Below, in pieces: positions 1-7,757 of a stretch of 64,000 bases of DNA; within the stretch, counting starts at the first letter, position 1, and each line of letters opens with the position of its first letter. The notes beneath the pieces were generated by a model. The model made no database searches, was not told the DNA's origin, and saw only the letters and a program-made list of their open reading frames with translations. The stretch covers positions 806,001 to 870,000 of the forward strand of contig CAXNLE010000002.1 of assembly GCA_964203235.1 (NCBI GenBank), given 5' to 3'. A program made the translations under genes and the position numbers. Origin of the DNA: BACL27 sp964203235. GTDB taxonomy: Bacteria > Actinomycetota > Acidimicrobiia > Acidimicrobiales > Ilumatobacteraceae.

Positions 1-2
1 TC

Positions 3-182
3 TCGTGTGTGATTTATGGGAAAAATACTGTCGAGCAAATTGTGATCAAAAATAAGGCTGAACTCATTTCAATAATCACTTCGCCTGACCAATGCCAAGT
101 CACTGCGCAGTTTCGTGGTGTTTCTCGTGATGCTTTCGCCGTGGCGAGGAGTGATAGTCATATGCCTACACTGCAAAGGTGA
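3..182 (+). CDS. C-terminal fragment of an unidentified protein (5' end outside window)
   Basis: This is the only frame on the + strand open from the window edge; it gives about 59 residues and stops with TGA at 180-182. The stop overlaps the GTG start of the next gene (GTGA), the kind of coupling seen repeatedly in this window, which supports it being coding. By synteny the gene before a DUF3566 protein and tRNA-Ile is often gyrA, but I do not recognise GyrA beta-propeller motifs in these residues, so the identity is left open. It could be a diverged gyrA tail or an extra small gene between gyrA and DUF3566. Confidence 0.45.
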   Translation, partial: SCVIYGKNTVEQIVIKNKAELISIITSPDQCQVTAQFRGVSRDAFAVARSDSHMPTLQR

Positions 183-610
183 AGTTATCAAAACCCACGC
201 CAAAAAATAGACCCCGCGTTAGGCGCGTGTCGCGTGTAATTCGAGATATTGATCCTTGGTCGGTATTTAAAGTTGGTCTGGTTTTTCATCTGGTTCTATA
301 TTTTGTGGTCTTGATTTCGCTGGTGTTGTTATGGAATGTTGCTCAGTCAACTGGAACTATTGAAAATGTTGAAAACTTTATGGAGTCATTTGGTTGGGAG
401 ACCTTTTCGTTTGACGGCGGAGCACTTTTCAAAAACCTGAGTATTTTTGGGCTGTTTATCGTTATTTTGTTTACAGGGTTATGGGTATTGATTGCGACTA
501 TTTTTAATCTGATTACTGACCTCGTCGGAGGCATTTGGGTTACTGTGCTTGAAGAAGAAGTGCGAGCCATCAATGATCCTGTAGTTGAGGCAGGTGAATC
601 AGGGCAGTAG
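179..610 (+). CDS. DUF3566 transmembrane protein
   Basis: A 143-residue membrane protein with a basic N-terminal tail (about residues 1-22, rich in Arg/Lys/Pro) followed by two hydrophobic segments, roughly residues 32-55 and 86-112. The motif region around IDPWSVFKVG and the overall size match the DUF3566 family, which in Actinobacteria sits between gyrA and tRNA-Ile. That gene order is also seen here, since tRNA-Ile begins 24 bases downstream. The GTG start overlaps the stop of the preceding frame. The cellular role of the family is not established; the position beside gyrase genes is conserved. No signal peptide is apparent and the N-terminus is probably cytoplasmic (inference from charge). 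Confidence 0.8.
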   Translation: MKLSKPTPKNRPRVRRVSRVIRDIDPWSVFKVGLVFHLVLYFVVLISLVLLWNVAQSTGTIENVENFMESFGWETFSFDGGALFKNLSIFGLFIVILFTGLWVLIATIFNLITDLVGGIWVTVLEEEVRAINDPVVEAGESGQ

Positions 611-634
611 CCTTGCAAGTCCTCGTATTGCAAC

Positions 635-708
635 GGGGCTATAGCTCAGTTGGTTAGAGCGCATCCCTGATAAGGATGAGGTCACAAGTTCGATTCTTGT
701 TAGCCCCA
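635..708 (+). tRNA. tRNA-Ile (GAT)
   Basis: A complete cloverleaf: the acceptor GGGGCTA pairs with TAGCCCC, the D-arm begins AGCTCAG, the anticodon loop CTGATAA gives anticodon GAT, and the T-arm contains GTTCGAT. The discriminator is A and CCA is not encoded. It lies just after the DUF3566 gene. In many Actinobacteria tRNA-Ile is followed closely by tRNA-Ala, but here tRNA-Ala is about 6.9 kb away. Confidence 0.95.
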
Positions 709-812
709 CAACACAAATCGGTCTTCAATCTGAGGAGATTCATGCCCACCGATAAAATAAGGGTTATAAAACCCATGCGATACGGTTTGTTAAATTTCCC
801 TAGATCCTTAAA

Positions 813-1823
813 GTGTCGAAACCACCCCATTTGAGCGAGTCAAAAACCACTTATCGCTATTACGCCTATGGCCGACAGGCACTTGTTGAAGCGTTGCGAC
901 TTGCCGAAGTCTTGCCTGGCGACGAGGTTCTGGTTCCCGCTTTGATCTGTAAAGATGTGCTCTCATCGATTCACACAGTTGGCGCAAAGCCAGTTTTTTA
1001 TCAAGTCGATAAGACCCTTGCACCTGTTTCGTTGCCGCACACATCACTGATTAAGTCAGTCATTGCGGTGAATTATTTTGGATTCCCACAGGACTTGGAA
1101 CCATTTTTTGATTATTGCAAGAAATTTTCCGTGAAACTAATTGAAGATAACGCTCACGGCTATTTAAGCGCAAACATCGACGGAGTTCTGCTCGGTAATC
1201 GTGCGCCGCTAGGTATCACGAGCATCAGAAAAACGATTCGAATCCCTGATGGAGCGCGACTACACATAAGTGACAAGCAGCTGTCAGAACTTTCACCGGC
1301 TGAACTTCCGTCTCAACTTCCGCTTAATGAAAAGCCATTAGGCATGAGATATGTTCTTCAACAAAAATTTTCAAAAATTGAACGCCTAACTAAATTGCCA
1401 TTGTTGCGCTGGGCGAGATCAATAGTGCGACTTCGCAGATTCTTGTCAACAGGTGAGTTCATCGCTACATCGACAACACTCGCTGAAACAGAAGTTGTAG
1501 TACCAGTAGGACCACGAGAATCGTCAATGAAAAGAATTCACAAACTAGACGAACAAACTGAAGTAAAGCGGAGAACTGAACTTTATAGCCGTGTGAGTTC
1601 TGCTCTTGATAAATCAAAGATCACTCCGGTTTATGGTCGTCTACCTAAGAATTGCATTCCCTATGGATTTCCTTTTTTCGGCGACACTGAATCTGCAAAA
1701 GATGTTCAGCGAAGAGTCAATAGTATTGGTGTAGAAGTAATTCGCTGGCCAGATTTACCTGAGGCAGTTTTGGTCGAAAGCCCAGATCACTATTCAAATT
1801 TATGGTTAGTAAATTTCCTGTGA
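813..1823 (+). CDS. DegT/DnrJ/EryC1-like PLP-fold protein
   Basis: The N-terminal half has the fold-type I sequence pattern of sugar aminotransferases: YGRQALVEALRLAEVLPGDEVLVPA (split here as GRQALVEAL and GDEVLVPA), a central IEDNAHG where the PLP-binding Asp is expected, and a Ser-Ile-Arg-Lys stretch near residue 145 in the position of the Schiff-base Lys. At 336 residues it is slightly shorter than typical DegT enzymes, and the usual glycine-rich motif after the lysine is weak. It may be a diverged transaminase or a non-transaminase relative. The start is GTG with no strong ribosome site, so the start is uncertain. It overlaps the next gene by 22 bases, so the two are probably co-translated. 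The gene order suggests a surface glycan or cell-wall role. Confidence 0.65.
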   Translation: MSKPPHLSESKTTYRYYAYGRQALVEALRLAEVLPGDEVLVPALICKDVLSSIHTVGAKPVFYQVDKTLAPVSLPHTSLIKSVIAVNYFGFPQDLEPFFDYCKKFSVKLIEDNAHGYLSANIDGVLLGNRAPLGITSIRKTIRIPDGARLHISDKQLSELSPAELPSQLPLNEKPLGMRYVLQQKFSKIERLTKLPLLRWARSIVRLRRFLSTGEFIATSTTLAETEVVVPVGPRESSMKRIHKLDEQTEVKRRTELYSRVSSALDKSKITPVYGRLPKNCIPYGFPFFGDTESAKDVQRRVNSIGVEVIRWPDLPEAVLVESPDHYSNLWLVNFL

Positions 1824-2860
1824 CGAATTTAATCACTGACGGTGTCTGGTCTTTTTGGACGGGTACCAATTCCGAGTGGAATACAAAAGTTGCCAGTCTT
1901 GAAGGGCGAAATGTCTACCAATCTGCGCAATGGGCGGATCACAAAGCAAATGCAGGTTGGCAAACAATGCGGTTTATTTTTTCATCAAATAATTCGCCTT
2001 CTGATTCGGGTTCTTATTCGGCTAGCACAACTATCGCCCAGTGTTTAGTTCGTTCAGGGCCACTTAAATCTTTTGTTGTTTGGATACCAGGCGGGCCGCT
2101 AGGTGATCTAGAAGCAATTGGTAAGGGTTTTATGCAGGCCGTTAAACAACACTTGGGTGCTTCGTTGATTTACTTCCGCGCATCAATAACCCTGCAAGCA
2201 ACAAGTGAATTAGAGACAAAATTGAAACTTCGTAAGTGGAAGAAGGCAGAAAAAGTTATTGGCGCAGCTCGAAGCATGATTTATTCGCTTAATGCTGATC
2301 AACAAACCCGGGTTGAAAAGTGTTCCCCTAATTGGAAACGTAACTTAAAACGATCTGCAAAAAATGTTAGTGCACCTTACGTATGGGAGATACCGAACCC
2401 GCAGGAGATTTCAAGTGCGTATGAACTCATGGATGAGTACAAGAAGATTGAAGGTATTTCGTTGCAACGATCTGTTTCAGATTTACAGAGCGTAATTTCG
2501 GTCTTCGGTAGCCAACTTCTGTTAATTAGAATTGATGATCTCAACGGCGATCCATTAGCAATTCGCGGGGTGTTACTTTATGAGAATCTTGCATGGGACT
2601 TTATTGCTTTGACGACACCGGCGGGCAGAAAAACTTATGCTTCGTACGCAGTTTTTTGGCATCTTGCTCAGAAATGTTTTGAGGCAGGTGTGAGTCAAAT
2701 TGACTTGAGTGGGATTGATCCAGAAAAAAACAAAGGTGTTTATGATTTCAAAAATGGAACCGGTGCGACGCCGATTGAGTATCAAGGGGAATGGGAGATT
2801 TCATCCCCATCTTGGTTTAGGCCACTCGCAAGTAGGCTCGTCTCGCGCCGAGTTTCCTAA
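1802..2860 (+). CDS. FemAB-like GNAT-fold aminoacyl/acyltransferase
   Basis: A 352-residue protein with a tandem-GNAT layout like FemABX/MurM enzymes. The N-terminal domain includes a conserved YQSAQWADHK segment (near residue 40). The C-terminal domain carries the LAIRGVLLYENLAWDF and HLAQKCFEAG helices and ends with GVYDFKNGTG followed by an EYQGEWE strand, the characteristic FemAB C-terminal motif. Family members transfer amino acids from aminoacyl-tRNA to lipid-linked peptidoglycan precursors, or are found in exopolysaccharide clusters (PEP-CTERM/XrtA-associated). Overlap with the DegT-like gene and the following GT4 gene suggests a shared wall or glycan operon. The substrate cannot be read from the sequence. 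Confidence 0.72.
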   Translation: MVSKFPVTNLITDGVWSFWTGTNSEWNTKVASLEGRNVYQSAQWADHKANAGWQTMRFIFSSNNSPSDSGSYSASTTIAQCLVRSGPLKSFVVWIPGGPLGDLEAIGKGFMQAVKQHLGASLIYFRASITLQATSELETKLKLRKWKKAEKVIGAARSMIYSLNADQQTRVEKCSPNWKRNLKRSAKNVSAPYVWEIPNPQEISSAYELMDEYKKIEGISLQRSVSDLQSVISVFGSQLLLIRIDDLNGDPLAIRGVLLYENLAWDFIALTTPAGRKTYASYAVFWHLAQKCFEAGVSQIDLSGIDPEKNKGVYDFKNGTGATPIEYQGEWEISSPSWFRPLASRLVSRRVS

Positions 2861-2894
2861 TACTCGCATGAATATTGCGCTCAAGTTGAGGTGA

Positions 2895-4049
2895 GTGATG
2901 TCTGACTCAGATCAGAAGAAGCGAGTTTTGTTCATATTCACTGAAGACTGGGCATTCTCAGCATTATTTCTTGATCGTGCGGTTGCTGCGCGGCAAGCAG
3001 GTTTCGAAGTTGCGGTGCATGTTCGGTGCACGACACACCGAGAGATAATTGAGCGTGAAGGTTTGCGTGTAATACCCCATAATATTTCTCGAAGTGGCAC
3101 AAACCCGTTTAGTGCACTTTGGTCGATTTGGAAACTTGCAAAAGTTTTTCGCGATTTCAGACCCCATATCGTTCATCTAATTGCGATCAAGCCAATTGTT
3201 TTGGGCTCGCTGGCTAGTTTTTTTTATCCAGAAGCCAAAATAATTAATGCACCGGTTGGAATGGGTTATCTGTTTGCATCCAATGATTTGCGTGCCCGAG
3301 TTTTGCGACCAGCAGTGCGATTGATGTTAGGAACCTTGTTGGGTCGGCGCGAGGCAACGACAATCATCGAGAATTCAGACGACCTAACAAGTCTCGTAGA
3401 AGGAGAATTTCTCAATCGAAATCAAATTGTTTTAATTCGGGGTACGGGTGTCAATTTAGAAGTCTTCACAGCATCACCTGAACCTGAAGGAAACAAAGTT
3501 GTGGTGCTTGTCGCGCGAATGCTCATTGACAAGGGTGTTTTTGAGTTTGTTGAAAGCGCTAATGAGATTAGAAAGACACATCCAGATATCGAGTTTTGGT
3601 TGGTTGGAGATGTTGATCTTGGCAATCCAGCATCATTAACTTCTCAACAATTACAAGATTGGGCCACAGCAGGCGTAATTAAGTGGCTGGGTTACCGAAA
3701 TGATGTGGCCGAGATTTTAAAGCAGTGTCATATTGTTTGCTTACCGTCGTATCGAGAAGGTTTCGGCAAAGTATTCGTTGAAGCGGGTGCGACGCAACGT
3801 GCAGTCGTTGCAACTAATGTCCCAGGTTGTCGCGAAGCAGTAGAAGACGGAAGAAATGGTCTATTGGTTGAGCCGAAAAATGTATGGGAATTGACCGCAG
3901 CGTTAATTCGATTGCTTGATGATGATCAGTTGCGACTGAGAATGGCTGCAGAGGGTCGCAAACGCGCAGAGAACGAGTTTTCGTCGGCGACAATTAACAA
4001 GCAAACGATTGCGGTATACCAGCAGGTGCTCAAATCGTCTAGTTTGTAA
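2895..4049 (+). CDS. GT4 family glycosyltransferase
   Basis: A 384-residue GT-B fold enzyme. The N-terminal half has the DFRPHIVHLIAIKP segment typical of the acceptor domain. The C-terminal donor domain contains VVVLVARMLIDKG, a Gly-rich WLVGD strand, and the EX7E-type motif YREGFGKVFVEAGATQ (about residues 292-307), followed by a CREAVEDGRNGLLV segment. These are the retaining GT4 hallmarks. The likely job is adding a hexose or N-acetylhexosamine to an undecaprenyl-linked glycan on the cytoplasmic side. Starts GTG (2895) and ATG (2898) are adjacent, so the start is secure to one codon. It lies 34 bases after the FemAB-like gene, probably in the same operon. Confidence 0.85.
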   Translation: MMSDSDQKKRVLFIFTEDWAFSALFLDRAVAARQAGFEVAVHVRCTTHREIIEREGLRVIPHNISRSGTNPFSALWSIWKLAKVFRDFRPHIVHLIAIKPIVLGSLASFFYPEAKIINAPVGMGYLFASNDLRARVLRPAVRLMLGTLLGRREATTIIENSDDLTSLVEGEFLNRNQIVLIRGTGVNLEVFTASPEPEGNKVVVLVARMLIDKGVFEFVESANEIRKTHPDIEFWLVGDVDLGNPASLTSQQLQDWATAGVIKWLGYRNDVAEILKQCHIVCLPSYREGFGKVFVEAGATQRAVVATNVPGCREAVEDGRNGLLVEPKNVWELTAALIRLLDDDQLRLRMAAEGRKRAENEFSSATINKQTIAVYQQVLKSSSL

Positions 4050-4092
4050 AGTAATTGATCTAACTAAAATGAACATGAAATAGGAGGTGACA

Positions 4093-4230
4093 GTGAAATT
4101 TTTTCGACGAGTTTTACTTGCTGTCAGTGTGGCTAGTGCAGTTGCCGGTGTGATTCGCTTCAAAGGCAAAGGTGTTGGAGCGATTAAACAAGGTGGCTGG
4201 CGCAAAGTTACTGATCCAAAGCAAAACTGA
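4093..4230 (+). CDS. Small basic hydrophobic protein, 45 residues
   Basis: A short open frame starting GTG at 4093 and stopping at 4230. It is preceded by an unusually perfect ribosome binding site, AGGAGGTG at 4082-4089, five bases from the start, much stronger than those of its neighbours. The product has two basic residues after a short N-terminus (KFFRR), a single hydrophobic stretch (about residues 7-21) and a basic C-terminal half (RFKGKGVG, GGWRKV). It may be a small membrane-anchored peptide. No homologue is recognised. It sits 43 bases after the GT4 gene and 15 before the next one. The strong SD is the main reason to accept it. Confidence 0.6.
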   Translation: MKFFRRVLLAVSVASAVAGVIRFKGKGVGAIKQGGWRKVTDPKQN

Positions 4231-4245
4231 AAACAAACGGTTAAT

Positions 4246-5229
4246 TTGATGATTGGCATCGTTGGTGCTGGGGTAGTTGGCTCTCGAGTAGCCGAGACAC
4301 TGCGACTATTCTCGCAGCAGCAAATTTGTGTTTACGATACTGAGCAGATAATTGCTCAACGACTTGCCGGCCGATTGAGTGACGGAAAATCTCAAATAAG
4401 TGTTGTTGATCGAAACACGATGAAGTCGGCAAAAGTCGTCGTCTTGTGCGGGCCGTCGCCACATTTTTCAATCGCTAAAGAGTTACTTGATTCAAGTGTG
4501 AGCGTTGTATCAACAAGCGACGACATTGCTGACTGTTTGAATTTGTTAACGCTTTCACAACTTGCTACCGAAAATAAAGCAACATTAATAGTTGGTGCTG
4601 CATCGTCACCGGGTATGTCTGGTTTGTTGGTGCGACATCTTGCAGAATCTTTTGATTCAATAGACGAAGTTCATGTTGCGCTTCACGGCACCGGTGGCCC
4701 GGCATGTGCCAGACAGCATCACCGTGCGCTATCTGGGCAATCAATCGGTTGGCATGATGGTGAGTGGTTGCGTCGTCCGGCAGGAAGCGGACGAGAACTG
4801 TGCTGGTTTCCAGAACCAGTTGGCGCATATGACTGTTACCGCGGCGAATTACCTGATCCGCTTTTGATTAAACGTGCTTTTCCAGAACTTGAGCGTGTCA
4901 CTGGACGGGTTACTGCAACACGTCGCGATCGAGTTTTTTCTAGAGTGCCGATGATGATTCCGCCACAAGCCGAAGGTGGACTAGGCGGACTTCGTGTTGA
5001 AGTGCGTGGAATGAAAAACGGTGCGCGTTTGGTTGATGTGATTGCCGTTGCTGAGCGTGTTGGTCAAGTCGCCGGCGTCGTTGCTGCTAGTACTGCCCAC
5101 GCATTTGGTATAAATAAAATTGACGAACATGGCGCCCACGTTCTTGGGGATGAGTCAATGCCGAATTCGTGGTTAGTTACACAAATTTGTAGTGCAGGTA
5201 TTAATTTGCATTCGTTCGTTAGGGCTTAG
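4246..5229 (+). CDS. NAD(P)-binding saccharopine-dehydrogenase-like protein
   Basis: A 327-residue protein starting with a classical Rossmann motif, GIVGAGVVGSRVAETL (GxGxxG near residues 5-12), then a VYDTE strand end where an acidic residue would bind the NAD ribose. The order of elements, with a central ASSPGMSGLLVRHLAE segment and a C-terminal substrate domain, resembles saccharopine dehydrogenase-like or homospermidine-synthase-like proteins. No specific substrate can be assigned. TTG (4246) and ATG (4249) are consecutive; ATG is probably the real start. It follows the small basic protein by 15 bases and could be co-transcribed with it. Confidence 0.65.
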   Translation: MMIGIVGAGVVGSRVAETLRLFSQQQICVYDTEQIIAQRLAGRLSDGKSQISVVDRNTMKSAKVVVLCGPSPHFSIAKELLDSSVSVVSTSDDIADCLNLLTLSQLATENKATLIVGAASSPGMSGLLVRHLAESFDSIDEVHVALHGTGGPACARQHHRALSGQSIGWHDGEWLRRPAGSGRELCWFPEPVGAYDCYRGELPDPLLIKRAFPELERVTGRVTATRRDRVFSRVPMMIPPQAEGGLGGLRVEVRGMKNGARLVDVIAVAERVGQVAGVVAASTAHAFGINKIDEHGAHVLGDESMPNSWLVTQICSAGINLHSFVRA

Positions 5230-5332
5230 TCAAACTTTAGATTCAATAATTAGATTCACAATTTATATTCTCACTCATTCTCAGATATATTGCCCAATGT
5301 GTCTGTGGTAAAAAAGCGGTCAAACAGTGTGC

Positions 5333-5386
5333 ACCGTGACGAGCACAGCGTTGTACGCCGTGACGTACATAGCGATGTACACGGCG
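5333..5386 (+). promoter_or_regulatory. Tandem 24-bp repeat and hairpin before the Fur-family gene
   Basis: Two imperfect 24-base direct repeats lie at 5333-5356 and 5357-5380. Superimposed on them is an inverted repeat: CGCCGT (5356-5361) pairs with ACGGCG (5381-5386), and GTACAT (5365-5370) pairs with ATGTAC (5375-5380) around an AGCG loop. The hairpin ends five bases before ATG 5391. If that ATG is the real start, this is well placed for an operator, possibly of the regulator itself, or for a translation-controlling hairpin. It does not resemble a classical AT-rich Fur box. If the upstream TTG (5290) is used instead, the repeat encodes a His/Asp/Val-rich octapeptide duplication. Confidence 0.5.
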
Positions 5387-5390
5387 AAGT

Positions 5391-5811
5391 TATGCGTAGG
5401 TTTATTAAAAATGAACAACGGTATACATCGCAACGTCGACTGATCGTGACGGTTTTGTCGGCTTCTGATCGTCCATTGATGATTCAACAGATGTTGAAGC
5501 GCTCGAGCAATACAAAAAAAGTATTGGCACAAAGTTCTTTGTATCGCAATCTTGTCGTGCTTGAAAATGTCGGCGTGGTGCAACGCATTTTCAGCACCGA
5601 TGACGTGGCGCGTTACGAACTTAACGACGACATTCTCGGTCATCACCATCATCTTGTTTGTTCAAAGTGTGGCGATATTCGCGATGTACGAATACCAGAA
5701 TCTCTTGAGTCAAGTCTCGATTCAACTCTTGCAAAAATTGCGAAAAGATCAGGGTTTCAACTTGATCAACACCGGTTAGATCTAATTGGACGTTGTGGCA
5801 GTTGCTGCTAG
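5391..5811 (+). CDS. Fur-family transcriptional regulator
   Basis: The protein has the winged-helix region SQRRLIVTVL...IQQMLKRS...SSLYRNLVVLENVGVV, then the metal-site segment HHHHLVCSKCGDIRDV and a C-terminal CGSCC. That gives the two CxxC-type pairs of a structural zinc site and the His-rich regulatory metal site of Fur/Zur-type repressors. From ATG 5391 it is 139 residues, the normal size. The frame stays open to a TTG at 5290 (173 residues), but the added residues are a repeat-encoded tail atypical of the family, so ATG is preferred. Which metal it senses cannot be told. No iron or zinc transport gene is adjacent, so the target genes are probably elsewhere. Confidence 0.85.
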
Positions 5812-5823
5812 TGTCGTTTATTA

Positions 5824-6300
5824 TTAGTTAGTTTTCTCAGTTAACTTCAAAATTGAATCGTTGAGACGCTCAATTTGTTGAGCCAATTCATCAGACGTCA
5901 CAACATTTGACAACGCCAACTGCACACTGGCGATCTCACGAGCCAGAAACTCGGCATCGTTTTGGGTGCGAATTGCAACATTGCGATCAATTTCTGCCTG
6001 CTCGCGATCACGAAACTCTTGACGGTTATGCGCCAACAAGATAAGGGGCGCAGCGTAGGCGGCCTGAATTGAAAACATTAGATTCAATAAAATAAACGGA
6101 TATTTATCCCATCTGAATGCAATAAATGAAACATTGAGGCCAACCCAAATCAAAACCATGATGGATTGAATGATTAAAAAACGGGCAGTACCCATGAGTC
6201 GTGCGATATTTTCAGCGAATTCACCGAACGCACTTCGATTGTATTGCACACCAATTTTCGGCTGGTTGCGTGGCCGTCCAAGGTCTTCACGACGCTTCAT
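5824..6300 (-). CDS. DUF1003 membrane protein
   Basis: A 158-residue protein with two transmembrane helices (about residues 41-62 and 69-90) joined by a short loop containing FRWDKYPFILLN, followed by the HNRQEFRDREQAEIDRNV stretch that is diagnostic for DUF1003. The C-terminal ~50 residues look like a coiled coil. Function is unknown. In Actinobacteria it is commonly found beside a MgtE N-terminal/CBS protein, as here, where its start overlaps the end of that gene by 14 bases; the pair is probably one transcript and may act together at the membrane. It converges with the Fur-family gene with only 12 bases between stops. Confidence 0.85.
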   Translation of the reverse strand: MKRREDLGRPRNQPKIGVQYNRSAFGEFAENIARLMGTARFLIIQSIMVLIWVGLNVSFIAFRWDKYPFILLNLMFSIQAAYAAPLILLAHNRQEFRDREQAEIDRNVAIRTQNDAEFLAREIASVQLALSNVVTSDELAQQIERLNDSILKLTEKTN

Positions 6301-7582
6301 TGTTAACTCCGTTCAAATCATGATTTGTGTTGGCACTTTGATTCGCAGAAAACTGATTATTCTCCGTCGGGCGGGCGACAACTTTGCGACGCCAGTCTGC
6401 TGGTAATGCGTTATCCAAAACGTCGTCTACTGTGACTGCGCCGAGAAGTCGACCGTTGGCGTCACAAACACCAACTGCCAACATGTTGTATGAAGCAAGC
6501 CGCTCAGCAACTTCTCGTTCAGGCAAGTGTGGATCAATTGTTGGTTCGTTTTCGACACAGTGACGCAGCGTCATGCTTGGACGCTCACGCAACAGTCGCT
6601 GAAAATTTACAACACCGATATATGTGCCGGTGGGTGGATAATGAGGTGCGTGAGCAATAAAAACTTGCGCAGCAATCGAGACAAGTCGTTCTGGGTCACG
6701 AATTAGTGCAAGCGCCTCAGCCACTGTTGCGTCTGGTCCAAGCACAATAATGTCCGGAGTCATCAATGCACCCGCAGTGCCGCTCGCATACGAGAGAAGT
6801 TGGCGCATTGTTTCGGCGTCTTCGTCATCCATTGCATCTAAAACTTTTGTGCGTTGATCTATTCCCATTTGTCCAAGCAAGTCAGCGAGGTCGTCGTACT
6901 CCATTTCGTCAAACACACTGTTGAGTCGCTCCATGTCGAGACCTTCAATTAAACGCAACTGTTCGTCTTCAGGTAGTTCTTCGAGCACATCAGCAAGCCG
7001 TTCGTCATCCATTGCATCAGCAAGTTGTCGGCGTTGCTCGGCAGGTAACGCGCGAATAATCGTTGCTACATCACTGGCGTGCATATCACGCAATCGCGCA
7101 GCTTCAGCGGCAATTGCCGTTTTAGGTGCAAACATTGAAGCAACCTCTTGCCAGTCAACTATTCGATTGCCTGATCGAGTATTTAATATTCCACGTTTCG
7201 AAAGTCGAACTTTAGAAACTTGCCAAGTTGATGACCTGCCAGCATTGTGGACTAATGCGACATCGCTGATTACTTCGTCACCAACACGCTTATCCAACAC
7301 ATCTTTGCCAAGAAGTTGTTCGCCTGCACGAGTGCGAAATGGAGTGAGGTTAATATCCCACGACTTAAGTCGGACACCCGAGTTGTCTAGAGTTTCGACA
7401 CGCGTCGCACTGACAAAAATTCGGCGGCGCTGACTGGTGGCGACAAAACCCAAAACTTTGGGTGCTTCGGCACTGCGACCAGCGACAACGATAATGTCGT
7501 TGATTTTGCCGATTGCCTGACCGCCCGCGTCAAGTAGAGGCAGACGCATAATGCGAAATGCATATAAAAGTTCGCCGACCAT
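6287..7582 (-). CDS. MgtE N-terminal domain / CBS domain protein
   Basis: A 431-residue soluble protein. The N-terminal ~170 residues form PRC-barrel-like beta segments (LLDAGGQAIGKINDIIVV, WDINLTPF). Residues about 175-280 are an MgtE_N superhelix with repeated D/E-rich turns (RALPAEQRRQLADAM, LEELPEDEQLRLIEGL, FDEMEYDDLADLL). Residues about 285-400 hold a CBS pair (ALMTPDIIVLGPDATVAEAL and a second ending GRLLGAVTVDDVLD). The channel domain of MgtE is absent, so it is a stand-alone sensor-like protein, perhaps sensing Mg2+ or nucleotide and working with the DUF1003 partner (inference). It is divergent from tRNA-Ala. Confidence 0.82.
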   Translation of the reverse strand: MVGELLYAFRIMRLPLLDAGGQAIGKINDIIVVAGRSAEAPKVLGFVATSQRRRIFVSATRVETLDNSGVRLKSWDINLTPFRTRAGEQLLGKDVLDKRVGDEVISDVALVHNAGRSSTWQVSKVRLSKRGILNTRSGNRIVDWQEVASMFAPKTAIAAEAARLRDMHASDVATIIRALPAEQRRQLADAMDDERLADVLEELPEDEQLRLIEGLDMERLNSVFDEMEYDDLADLLGQMGIDQRTKVLDAMDDEDAETMRQLLSYASGTAGALMTPDIIVLGPDATVAEALALIRDPERLVSIAAQVFIAHAPHYPPTGTYIGVVNFQRLLRERPSMTLRHCVENEPTIDPHLPEREVAERLASYNMLAVGVCDANGRLLGAVTVDDVLDNALPADWRRKVVARPTENNQFSANQSANTNHDLNGVNNEAS

Positions 7583-7653
7583 ACAGCGAGGATACCCCTG
7601 TATGCGAGAGGAGTTAGAACGAATTATTCGCTGTTAGTGTAGATGTGTCTTAC

Positions 7654-7727
7654 GGGGACGTAGCTCAGTTGGCTAGAGCACCTGCTTTGCAAGCAGGGGG
7701 TCGTGGGTTCGATTCCCATCGTCTCCA
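7654..7727 (+). tRNA. tRNA-Ala (TGC)
   Basis: Acceptor GGGGACG pairs with CGTCTCC (one G-U pair). The D-arm is AGCTCAGTTGG, the anticodon stem CCTGC/GCAGG encloses TTTGCAA giving anticodon TGC, and the T-arm contains GGTTCGATTCC. CCA is not encoded. It lies directly before the long + strand glycan operon. Confidence 0.95.
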
Positions 7728-7757
7728 CTTTATTATTCGATTCGTATAGGTGGTTGT

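Noticed and set aside
343..633. Open frame of 96 residues opposite the DUF3566 gene
   Set aside because: It is antisense to a recognised membrane protein with no motif of its own; a shadow frame.
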